Shown piece after piece: positions 41,982 through 49,816 of a stretch of DNA of 64,000 nucleotides (the stretch's first letter is position 1; every line of letters begins with the position of its first letter). Below the pieces are notes generated by a model that saw nothing but the letters and a program-made list of their open reading frames with translations, did not search any database and had not been told where the DNA came from. Where the stretch lies: positions 1-64,000 of the forward strand of contig CALCJD010000095.1 in the NCBI GenBank assembly GCA_937960895.1. Reading direction: 5' to 3'. The position numbers were made by a program, and so were the translations under genes. Source of the DNA: an uncultured Spartobacteria bacterium (GTDB taxonomy: Bacteria > Verrucomicrobiota > Verrucomicrobiia > Chthoniobacterales > Terrimicrobiaceae).

Positions 41982-44900
41982 GGAACAGGTATCGAATCGA
42001 GATGGGTCAGAATCTCGCGCAACCTAGAATCCGGGTCCGGCGAGGTCAAGCGGGGAAACCTGCCCCCCGGCTGGAGGAGTTCGCGGCGTTGCGTGAGCAT
42101 GATCCGGCCGTCCCGGGACTCGACCATGGTAATGCGGCGGCGGGCCGCCTCCAGGCGGATGAGGGCGCAAATCAGGGCATTTTCGGCGGGAACGGGCAGC
42201 GGACCGAACCGGTCCCGCCACTCGGCCCGGAGGGCGTCGATGGCGGCGCGATCCGGCGCCTCGGCCAGGCGACGGTAGCAGGCGATGCGGGTCTGCGGGT
42301 CGAAGATGTAGGCCGTGGGCAGAAACGCGCCGGCCCTTTCCCCGGGTTCCCTCCGCCACTGGGTCTCGTCCGTGGTGAGAAAGTCGAGGCGCAGGCCGGC
42401 CGGCACGCGCGGCCCCTGTCGCACCCCCTTGAGGGTGTCGACGGCATGCTTGAGCAGCTTGCAATAGAGGTCGAAGCCGACGGCGATGATATGACCGCTC
42501 TGGGCCGTGCCGAGAAGGTTGCCCGCGCCGCGGATTTCCAGGTCGCGCATGGCGATTTTGAATCCCGATCCGAGGTCCGAATACTGCTTGATGGCGGAAA
42601 CGCGCTTGCGGGCCGCCCCCGCCATCAGATCGCGGGGCAGCATGAGATAGGCATGGGCCTTGACCTGGGACCGGCCCACCCGTCCGCGCAGCTGATACAG
42701 GTCGGCGAGTCCAAACAAATCGGCGCGGTCAATGATGATGGTGTTGGCGTTCGGGATGTCGAGGCCGCTTTCAATGATGGTCGTGGACACCAGCACGTCC
42801 GCCTCGCCGGAGACGAAGGTCCGCATGACGGCCTCGAGTTCGCTTTCACTCATCTGGCCGTGGCCATAAACGACCCGCGCGCCCGGACAGAGCTCCCGGA
42901 TGCGGGCCGCCACCCCTTCGATGGTGCTCACGCGGTTGTGCAGAAAATACACCTGTCCGCCGCGGGCCAGTTCGCGCTGGATGGCGTCGCGGAAAATGCG
43001 TTCGTCGTAGGCGCAGACAATCGTTTCGACGGGCTGGCGGTTGGCCGGCGGGGTTTCGATCACCGACATGTCGCGGGCGCCCATCAGGGCCATGTAAAGG
43101 GTGCGCGGGATGGGCGTGGCCGAGAGCGTCAGGACATCGACCTGGCGGAAACGCTCCTTGAGCATTTCCTTGTGTTTCACGCCGAAGCGCTGTTCCTCGT
43201 CAATGACGACCAGGCCGAGGTTTTTGAAGGCCACATCCGGGGAAACCAGCCGGTGGGTGCCGACCACCACGTCGACCTCGCCGGTGACCAGTCCCTTGAG
43301 CACCTTTTGCTGCTCGGCGGCGGTGCGGTAGCGGCTGAGCAATTCCACCCGCACCGGATAGTCGCTCATGCGCTCGCGCAGGGTCTGGTAATGCTGTTGG
43401 GCGAGCACCGTGGTCGGGGCGAGAAGGACGGCCTGCCGGCTGCCCATCACGGCCTTGAAAATGGCGCGGATGGCGACCTCGGTTTTTCCAAACCCCACGT
43501 CGCCGCAGATGAGGCGGTCCATGGGACGCTCCGACTCCATGTCGGCCTTGGTTTCGGCAATGGCCCGGAGCTGATCCTGGGTCTCCTCGTAGGGAAAGGC
43601 GTCCTCGAATTCCTGCTGCCAGCGCGTGTCGGGCGCAAAGGCGTGGCCGGGGATGGTGTCGCGTTCGGCCTGCAAACGGAGCATGCGGGCGGCGTAGTCG
43701 AAGATCGACTGCTGGGCCTTTTTCTTCGCGCGCTGCCAGCGTCCGTCGTTGAGATCGGAAAGCTCGGGGTGTTTTTTTCCCAGGCCGACGTAACGGGCCA
43801 CCTGCCAGGCCTGGTCGAGCGGCACGTAGAGGCGGGCGTCATTGGCGTATTCCAGCGCAAGCACCTCGCCCTCGTCGGTGCCGGGCGGTTTTTGCAGGCC
43901 GAGAAAACGTCCCACGCCGTGCTCGAGATGCACGACGTAGTCGCCGGGCTCGAACTCCGTGAAGTCCACCGCGGCCCGTCCGGAAAGGACGCGTTCGCGG
44001 CGGAGGGCCAGGCGGCGGGACCGCATGACCGCCGAACGTCCAAACAACTCGGCGTCCGACAACACCGCCAGCTTCGCGGCCGGAAACACGAAGCCGCGCG
44101 CCACCGGGAGCTTGAGAAACTCCAGCGCCGAAACCTCGCATTCATGTTCCTCCGCGAGTTCGCGAAAGCGCTCGATCTCGCCCTCGCTGGCGGCGGCGAT
44201 GACCACCGACCAGTTGTCCGCGCGCCACCGGTCGAGCTGACGGAAAAAGCGGTCGCGCCGCACGGCGTCGAGCACGAGGTCGCCGGCGCCGAAGTCCGCG
44301 AAGGGCTGCGGAAAAAACTCCGCCCCGGGATCGTCGCCGCCCTCGGCGAGCCGGATGGACGGCGAACGGCGGGTTATCGCGTCGTCCGGTTCGTCGGCGG
44401 GGCCAACGGAAATGACCCAATCCTCCCGGCGCCGGTATTTGGCCAGCGGGGCCAGGCGTTGATCGATGCGGCCGGCGAGGATTTCCACCTCCGTGCGCTC
44501 CCCGGTGGAGATCTGGGTGTGCAGGTCGAAGACCCGGATGGAATCCACCGTCTCGTCGTCGAGTTCGATGCGGTAGGGCTGGGGGGCCTGCCAGGAAAAG
44601 ACGTCGAAGATGCCGCCGCGGATGGCAAACTGTCCGCGGGTGGCCACCTGTCCGGCGCGTTCGTATCCGTTGGCGGTCAGGGTTTCCACCGCGCTTTCGA
44701 GGGCGAGCGTGTCCCCCTTCGCGACGCGCAGGAGGGCGCCGGCCAGGGCCTCGGAGGCCGGAACCTCCTGGTCCCATTGCGCCCGGTGAATGACCAGCGG
44801 ACCGCAGAATTCCCTTCCCCCCAGCGCGCGGAGAATCTCCAGGCGCTCGGCGGCGGTTTCGGGATCCGGCAGGGCCTCGCCCGCCACGGGCAGGTCCATC

Positions 44901-45145
44901 TCGGAAAAGATCCGCGTCCCCGTGCACCAGGCGGCCAGTTCGGCGGCGAAGTTTTCCTGGGCGCGCACGTCGGGGCATTCCACCCAAAAGCGGCGGCCCG
45001 GATGCGCGCGGACGATCAGCGCGGCGAGAAAGGGCTGCGCCGCCTCCGCCACCGCGCCAAAGGCGCGTGGTTTTTCGAGGCGTCCCTCCAGTGCGCGGGC
45101 CACCCGTGCAAAAAGCGTCTCACTGTCGAAGGACTTCTTCACCAT
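41978..45145 (-). CDS. mfd: Transcription-repair coupling factor
   Basis: The 1055-residue protein contains the domains of Mfd in order. They are the UvrB-like N-terminal part, the CarD-like RNA-polymerase-interacting domain (GDYVVHLEHGVGRFLGL and following), the translocase with Walker A GDVGFGKTEVA and the DEEQ box in VVIDEEQRFG, the helicase C-lobe with GRVGRS, and the TRCF domain. It frees stalled RNA polymerase and recruits UvrA. The start at 45145 (MVKKSFDSET) is preferred over an upstream in-frame Met at 45190. Its 5' end overlaps the aminotransferase gene by 26 bp. Confidence 0.96.
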   Translation of the reverse strand: MVKKSFDSETLFARVARALEGRLEKPRAFGAVAEAAQPFLAALIVRAHPGRRFWVECPDVRAQENFAAELAAWCTGTRIFSEMDLPVAGEALPDPETAAERLEILRALGGREFCGPLVIHRAQWDQEVPASEALAGALLRVAKGDTLALESAVETLTANGYERAGQVATRGQFAIRGGIFDVFSWQAPQPYRIELDDETVDSIRVFDLHTQISTGERTEVEILAGRIDQRLAPLAKYRRREDWVISVGPADEPDDAITRRSPSIRLAEGGDDPGAEFFPQPFADFGAGDLVLDAVRRDRFFRQLDRWRADNWSVVIAAASEGEIERFRELAEEHECEVSALEFLKLPVARGFVFPAAKLAVLSDAELFGRSAVMRSRRLALRRERVLSGRAAVDFTEFEPGDYVVHLEHGVGRFLGLQKPPGTDEGEVLALEYANDARLYVPLDQAWQVARYVGLGKKHPELSDLNDGRWQRAKKKAQQSIFDYAARMLRLQAERDTIPGHAFAPDTRWQQEFEDAFPYEETQDQLRAIAETKADMESERPMDRLICGDVGFGKTEVAIRAIFKAVMGSRQAVLLAPTTVLAQQHYQTLRERMSDYPVRVELLSRYRTAAEQQKVLKGLVTGEVDVVVGTHRLVSPDVAFKNLGLVVIDEEQRFGVKHKEMLKERFRQVDVLTLSATPIPRTLYMALMGARDMSVIETPPANRQPVETIVCAYDERIFRDAIQRELARGGQVYFLHNRVSTIEGVAARIRELCPGARVVYGHGQMSESELEAVMRTFVSGEADVLVSTTIIESGLDIPNANTIIIDRADLFGLADLYQLRGRVGRSQVKAHAYLMLPRDLMAGAARKRVSAIKQYSDLGSGFKIAMRDLEIRGAGNLLGTAQSGHIIAVGFDLYCKLLKHAVDTLKGVRQGPRVPAGLRLDFLTTDETQWRREPGERAGAFLPTAYIFDPQTRIACYRRLAEAPDRAAIDALRAEWRDRFGPLPVPAENALICALIRLEAARRRITMVESRDGRIMLTQRRELLQPGGRFPRLTSPDPDSRLREILTHLDSIPVP

Positions 45146-45902
45146 AGGAAGCGGCGAGACGCTCTCCCGTGGCGCGCGAGGGCAGCGCACGCCCTTCGAT
45201 TTCAGCCACCGGGACGACGCCCAGGCGACTGTTGGTCAGGAAGCATTCCTCCGCCGTCTCCAGATCCTCCACCATCAGCGGGATTTCTTCAACTGCCGTG
45301 CGGCGTTTCACCCAGGCGCGCACCACGCCGTCGCGCGCGCCCTCCGCCGTCGGGGGAGTGAGGACGCGGCCGTCCCGCACGACAAAGAGGTTGGCCATGG
45401 ACGCGGACATCACCCCGCCGTGCGGATTGCTCACCACCGCCTCGTCGAATCCCGCCCGGCGCGCCTCGGCGAACGCCTGCACCTGCGGCCAGTAGCAGCC
45501 GGTTTTCCAGCCGCCCAGCACGGGGGCCACGGGCGCCCGGAAAAGGGTCAGACGGCGACCGCGGACACGATCCGCCCGGGAGGGAAATTCCGCCTCGTCA
45601 AACAGGGCAAACACCCGCGGGGCCGACGCCGGCGCGGACGGCGCCCCGTCGCCGGCGGTCACATAAATGCGCAACAGGCCGTTTTTTTCCGGAGGACGCG
45701 GAAAGGCCGGGATCTCCGGCACGGCAAACCCCGCGGCGGCTCCCGCCCGATGCAGGCGGACGAGGTGTTCGTCCCAAAACAACAACCGTCCTTCGAAAAC
45801 GGCGATGGTTTCAAAGACGCTCATGCCGTAACGGAAGCCGCGATCCGTCACCGGCACGGCGGCGCCTTCCGCGAAGGCTCCGTCCCGGAGGGTCCAGATC
45901 AC
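45120..45902 (-). CDS. Class IV aminotransferase (PabC/branched-chain type)
   Basis: The 260-residue fold-type IV PLP enzyme has the Schiff-base Lys133 in GGWKTGCYWPQ and ends with the expected LTNSRLGVVPV segment. The usual Glu of the G-x-V-x-E-x4-N-x-F motif is Ser166 here (GGVMSASMANLF). The family includes aminodeoxychorismate lyase PabC and D-/branched-chain aminotransferases; PabC-like fits the length best. The start is GTG at 45902, overlapping the stop of the sigma-54 activator as GTGA. Confidence 0.82.
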   Translation of the reverse strand: MIWTLRDGAFAEGAAVPVTDRGFRYGMSVFETIAVFEGRLLFWDEHLVRLHRAGAAAGFAVPEIPAFPRPPEKNGLLRIYVTAGDGAPSAPASAPRVFALFDEAEFPSRADRVRGRRLTLFRAPVAPVLGGWKTGCYWPQVQAFAEARRAGFDEAVVSNPHGGVMSASMANLFVVRDGRVLTPPTAEGARDGVVRAWVKRRTAVEEIPLMVEDLETAEECFLTNSRLGVVPVAEIEGRALPSRATGERLAASYGEEVLRQ

Positions 45903-47326
45903 TCGTCGTCCGCGCCGCCCAGGGCGCCATTGCGTTCGAGACGCTTGCGCAGCGTGGCGCGGGTGATGCCCAGCAGCTTGGCGGCGCGCACCTGATTGTT
46001 GCCGGTCTTTTCCATGGCCCGCAGGGTGAACTCCCGCTCGAGCCAAGGCAGAAGCTGGATGTTGGGATCGGCCGCCGCGGCGGCGAAGAGCACCTCAACC
46101 GCCTTCTCCGCGGTGTCGGGCACGGGAGCGCCGGTTGGCTGCTCGGGCGCGAGCGAAACCTGCCCCAGCGGAATGTCCTTGGGCAGCAGCACGTCGGCCG
46201 TGGCCAGCACGGACGCGCGCTGGATGGTGTTTTCCAGTTCGCGCACGTTGCCCGGCCAGGGATAGGCCTCGAGCACGCGGGCGGCCTCCTCGGAGAGTTT
46301 GAGGAGCGGACGGTGTTTGGCGTGGGCGATCTTCTGCAGGAAATACTCCGCCAGCAGCCGGATGTCATCCACGCGCGAGCGAAGCGGCGGCAGGTGGATG
46401 CGCACCACGTTGAGCCGGTAAAACAGGTCCTCGCGGAAGGTCTTTTTGGCGACCTCCTCCTCGAGATGCTTGTTGGTGGCGCAGACGATGCGCACGTTGG
46501 TGCGGATGGTCTGGTTGCCGCCCACGCGTGAAAACTCGCCCTCCTGCAGGACGCGCAGGATTTTGCTCTGCACCTGCAGCGGCATCTCGCCGATTTCATC
46601 GAGAAACAGCGTGCCGTTGTCACACTGCTCGAACCGGCCGATGCGCTGGGTGTGTGCGCCGGTGAACGCGCCCTTTTCGTGGCCGAAGAGTTCGCTTTCG
46701 AGGAGATTCTCCGGGATGGCCGCGCAGTTGATGGCGAGGAAGGCCTTGTTGCTGCGGGTGCTGTAATTGTGGATGGCCCGCGCCACGAGCTCCTTGCCGG
46801 AACCGCTTTCGCCCGTGATCATCACCGGGGCGTCGCTGGCGGCCACCCGGCCGATCATCTTGAAGACCTGCTGCATGGCGTCGGATTTGCCGACGATCTC
46901 GTCCTGGTGCTGCTCGACGGTAAGCACCGGCTTGAAGGTGTTGGCCGCCTTGAGCTCGGCCGCGGCCTTGAGCGCCGAATCGGCCACGATCTTGAGATTG
47001 AAGGGAAGCTGCTCCTTCCGGACAAAATCGAAGGCCCCCATCTTCATCGCCTCGATCACGTTTTGATTCGTGCCGAAGGCGCTTACGATGATGACCAGAG
47101 CATTGGGGGAGTGTTTCCGAATGCGGGCCAGCAGTTCCAATCCCGAAAACGGATGCAGGTTCATCTCCGCCATGACCAGATCCGGGGCCTCCATCGAGAA
47201 GGTCTTGTAGGCCGCGTCGGCGGTGGTTTCGGTCAGCACGCGCACACCGGCCGTCTCCAACTGGTGGGCGGCCCACTCCAGGAAATCGGTCTCCCGGTCA
47301 ACGAGGAGAATGGTTTGTTTCGGCAT
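45899..47326 (-). CDS. Sigma-54-dependent response regulator (NtrC family) with Glu54 receiver
   Basis: The 475-residue protein has a receiver (1-110), an AAA+ sigma-54 activator domain (about 145-380) with Walker A GESGSGKE and the sigma-54 contact loop GAFTGA, and a Fis-type HTH at the end (AAKLLGITRATLRKRLE). The receiver carries Lys104 and Ser82 in place of Thr, but position 54, the phosphorylated Asp in NtrC, is Glu. The acidic pocket is Asp10-Arg11-Glu12. In NtrC the D54E change mimics phosphorylation, so this protein may be active without a kinase. No histidine kinase gene is adjacent. It leads the pabC-like/mfd/surA/pdxA operon. Confidence 0.9.
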   Translation of the reverse strand: MPKQTILLVDRETDFLEWAAHQLETAGVRVLTETTADAAYKTFSMEAPDLVMAEMNLHPFSGLELLARIRKHSPNALVIIVSAFGTNQNVIEAMKMGAFDFVRKEQLPFNLKIVADSALKAAAELKAANTFKPVLTVEQHQDEIVGKSDAMQQVFKMIGRVAASDAPVMITGESGSGKELVARAIHNYSTRSNKAFLAINCAAIPENLLESELFGHEKGAFTGAHTQRIGRFEQCDNGTLFLDEIGEMPLQVQSKILRVLQEGEFSRVGGNQTIRTNVRIVCATNKHLEEEVAKKTFREDLFYRLNVVRIHLPPLRSRVDDIRLLAEYFLQKIAHAKHRPLLKLSEEAARVLEAYPWPGNVRELENTIQRASVLATADVLLPKDIPLGQVSLAPEQPTGAPVPDTAEKAVEVLFAAAAADPNIQLLPWLEREFTLRAMEKTGNNQVRAAKLLGITRATLRKRLERNGALGGADDE

Positions 47327-47485
47327 CGGTGTCTAAAAATCTACAGTCCACAGCGCACGGGATGCCGCCTTCGAAGTCAAGGGGGATTTCCGGGCAAAAC
47401 GATGCATCGGTCGTTTTTTCCGCCGGTTTTCGCTCCAAACCCTGGACGATTGTCATTCCGCCGGTCTGCGGGTAGGGTTCCATTC

Positions 47486-47695
47486 ATGAGCAACCATGTT
47501 TACAAAAAGATCGAATTGGTCGGCTCGTCCCCCGAGAGCATCGAGGACGCCGTCAAAACCGCCCTGGCGCGCGCCGCAAAAACCATCCGCAACATGCGCT
47601 GGTTCGAGGTCAAGGAGACCCGCGGCCACATTGAGGACGGCAAAGTCGCCCATTGGCAGGTGACGGTTGTGGTGGGATTCACCTTGGAGGAATAA
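47486..47695 (+). CDS. Dodecin family flavin-binding protein
   Basis: The 69-residue protein has the dodecin signature: VYKKIELVGSSPESIEDAV, then ALARAAKTIRNMRWFEV with the flavin-stacking Trp, and a final VTVVVGFTLEE strand. Dodecins form 12-mers that store riboflavin, FAD or CoA. The ATG at 47486 is preceded by TAGGG at 9 bp. It stands alone, divergent from the sigma-54 activator gene; the 159-bp region between them holds both promoters. Confidence 0.93.
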   Translation: MSNHVYKKIELVGSSPESIEDAVKTALARAAKTIRNMRWFEVKETRGHIEDGKVAHWQVTVVVGFTLEE

Positions 47696-47832
47696 CCGTC
47701 CAAACAGGCCGGCGTTTTCCGGCGCCGCGGAAAATCCGGACGGGAAGGTGCGGCAGGAAGGTCCCGCCCGTGGGCCGATCCCCAACTGGTCCTTGATTAC
47801 CGGGTTCCCTTGGATCATAAGTAACGTCCGTA

Positions 47833-48576
47833 ATGAGAGGAATTTTTGGGGAAACACGGACCAGGGTCAGTCTGCGACACGCTCTCATTACCCCCGACGG
47901 CCATGTGCCCAGCGCGCTGCCGGGCTTCCAGGGCGCGACACCGTATTTCCTCATCACCCCGGCGATGGGCGCCGATCTCACGCAGGTGATGATCCGTTTT
48001 GCGGCGGACGGGTCCGCCGAATTTCCCGCCGACGAAACCGAAACCGTCCTTTACGTGCGGGAAGGTTCCTGCGTGGTGGAGATCGGAGGGGAGCGCCGGC
48101 TGCTGAACGCCGGCGGATTTGCGTTTTGTCCCTCCGAAACCCGGATCTCCTTCTCCGAAGCGGCGGAAGGGACCGAGGTGACCTGCTTCCGCAAGATTTT
48201 CGAACCGCTCGCCGGTTGGGATTCCCCGCCGTCGCTTTTCGGGGATGCCAACCAGGTGGAGGGTCAGCCGTTTCTGGGCAACCCGCGCGCACGGCTCAAG
48301 GTCCTGATCCCGCCGGAAGACCTTCGCTACGATCTGGCGATGAACATTTTCACCTACGAACCCGGCGCCACCCTGCCCTTTGTGGAAACCCACGTGATGG
48401 AGCACGGCCTCCTCATGCTGGAAGGTCAGGGCATTTACCGGTTGGAGGAATCCTACTATCCGGTGCAGGCCGGTGACGTCATCTGGATGGCGCCGCATTG
48501 CCCGCAATGGTTCGTCGCCATGGGCGACACCCCCGCCAGTTACCTCTATTACAAGAACGTCAACCGCCTGACCTGA
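47833..48576 (+). CDS. allE: (S)-ureidoglycine aminohydrolase (bicupin)
   Basis: The 247-residue protein has two cupin domains. The second contains the metal site in ETHVMEHGLLMLEGQGIYRL and the QAGDVIWMAPHCPQWF motif of ureidoglycine aminohydrolase. The enzyme removes ammonia from ureidoglycine to give ureidoglycolate in purine degradation. It precedes the allantoate amidohydrolase gene by 1 bp and is the first of three co-transcribed purine genes. There is no clear Shine-Dalgarno site at the ATG. Confidence 0.92.
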   Translation: MRGIFGETRTRVSLRHALITPDGHVPSALPGFQGATPYFLITPAMGADLTQVMIRFAADGSAEFPADETETVLYVREGSCVVEIGGERRLLNAGGFAFCPSETRISFSEAAEGTEVTCFRKIFEPLAGWDSPPSLFGDANQVEGQPFLGNPRARLKVLIPPEDLRYDLAMNIFTYEPGATLPFVETHVMEHGLLMLEGQGIYRLEESYYPVQAGDVIWMAPHCPQWFVAMGDTPASYLYYKNVNRLT

Positions 48577-48577
48577 C

Positions 48578-49816
48578 ATGACCGCCGTCGACATCTCGCG
48601 CCTGCAGGGGGAAATCGACTCCCTCGCCAAGATCTCCGAGATGGACCCGCCGGCGGTGACCCGTGTCATTTTTTCCAAACAGGACCTGGCGGCCCGCGAG
48701 CAGGTGAAAGGCCTCTGCCGCGCCGCCGGACTGGAACTGCGCGAGGATGCGGTCGGCAATCTGTTTGCCCGCTGGGTCGGCGCCGATCCCGACCTGCCCG
48801 CGGTGGCCACCGGGTCGCACATCGACGCCATTCCCAACGCCGGGGCCTACGACGGGGTGGTCGGCGTTCTCGGCGGTCTGGAGGCCATCCGCTCGCTGCA
48901 GCAGGCCGGGATGCGTCCGCGGCGTTCCATCGAACTGATCGTTTTCACGAGCGAGGAACCGACACGCTTCGGCATCGGCTGTCTGGGCAGCCGGCTGCTG
49001 TCGGGATCATTGACTTGGGAAAAGGCCCTCACTCTGACCGACCGCGACGGGCGAACGCTGGAGTCGTGGCTCGATTCCACACCCTACGCCGGCGGCGACC
49101 GGGCGGCCCTTCCCCTCGGCGCGAACAGCTACCACGCCTTCGTGGAACTCCACATCGAACAGGGGCCGATCCTGGAACGCGAGGGCATCGACATCGGAGC
49201 GGTGACGCATATCGCGGCCCCGGCCGCTTACCGGGTGGAAATCACCGGCCAGGGCGGCCACGCCGGCGCCGTCCTCATGCCCGACCGCCACGACGCCCTG
49301 TGCGGCGCGGCGGAATTTGTCCTCGCCCTGGAACAGGCGGCAAAGGAATCCGGCTCGCCTGACACCGTGGCCACCACCGGGGCGCTTCGCGTTTTCCCCG
49401 GCGCCATCAACAGCATTCCCGCCCGCGTGGAAATGGAAATCGACCTGCGCGACATCCGGCCGGACACCCGCACCGCCACCTGGAACCGCGCCACCGCGGC
49501 GCTGAAGGAAACCGCCACACGGCGGAACCTGCAGACGTCCGTTTCCCCGATCAACCAGGACCCTCCGGCCACCTGCGACCCCGCCCTGGTCGAGGCCATC
49601 GAGGCGTCCGCGCAGGCGCGCGGATACACCGTGCGGCGCCTGATCAGCCGGGCCTACCATGACAGCCTGTTCATGGCCCGGCTCGCGCCGACCGTGATGA
49701 TTTTCATTCCCTGCCGCAACGGCTGGAGTCACCGCCCGGACGAATACAGCTCGCCGGAGCAAATCGAAAAAGGCGTCGCCGTTCTGGCCGACGTCCTGGC
49801 CCGCGCTGCAGCATGA
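48578..49816 (+). CDS. allC: Allantoate amidohydrolase (M20 family)
   Basis: This 412-residue M20 metallopeptidase-fold amidohydrolase has metal ligands His81 (GSHIDAIP), Asp92 (AYDG) and Glu126/127 (SEEPTRFG). The SEEPTRFGIGCLGSR stretch is typical of allantoate amidohydrolase and N-carbamoyl hydrolases. Next to ureidoglycine aminohydrolase the substrate is most likely allantoate, giving ureidoglycine, CO2 and ammonia. A beta-ureidopropionase role in pyrimidine breakdown is the alternative, since preA lies 12 kb away. It overlaps the xanthine dehydrogenase gene by 4 bp. Confidence 0.9.
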   Translation: MTAVDISRLQGEIDSLAKISEMDPPAVTRVIFSKQDLAAREQVKGLCRAAGLELREDAVGNLFARWVGADPDLPAVATGSHIDAIPNAGAYDGVVGVLGGLEAIRSLQQAGMRPRRSIELIVFTSEEPTRFGIGCLGSRLLSGSLTWEKALTLTDRDGRTLESWLDSTPYAGGDRAALPLGANSYHAFVELHIEQGPILEREGIDIGAVTHIAAPAAYRVEITGQGGHAGAVLMPDRHDALCGAAEFVLALEQAAKESGSPDTVATTGALRVFPGAINSIPARVEMEIDLRDIRPDTRTATWNRATAALKETATRRNLQTSVSPINQDPPATCDPALVEAIEASAQARGYTVRRLISRAYHDSLFMARLAPTVMIFIPCRNGWSHRPDEYSSPEQIEKGVAVLADVLARAAA

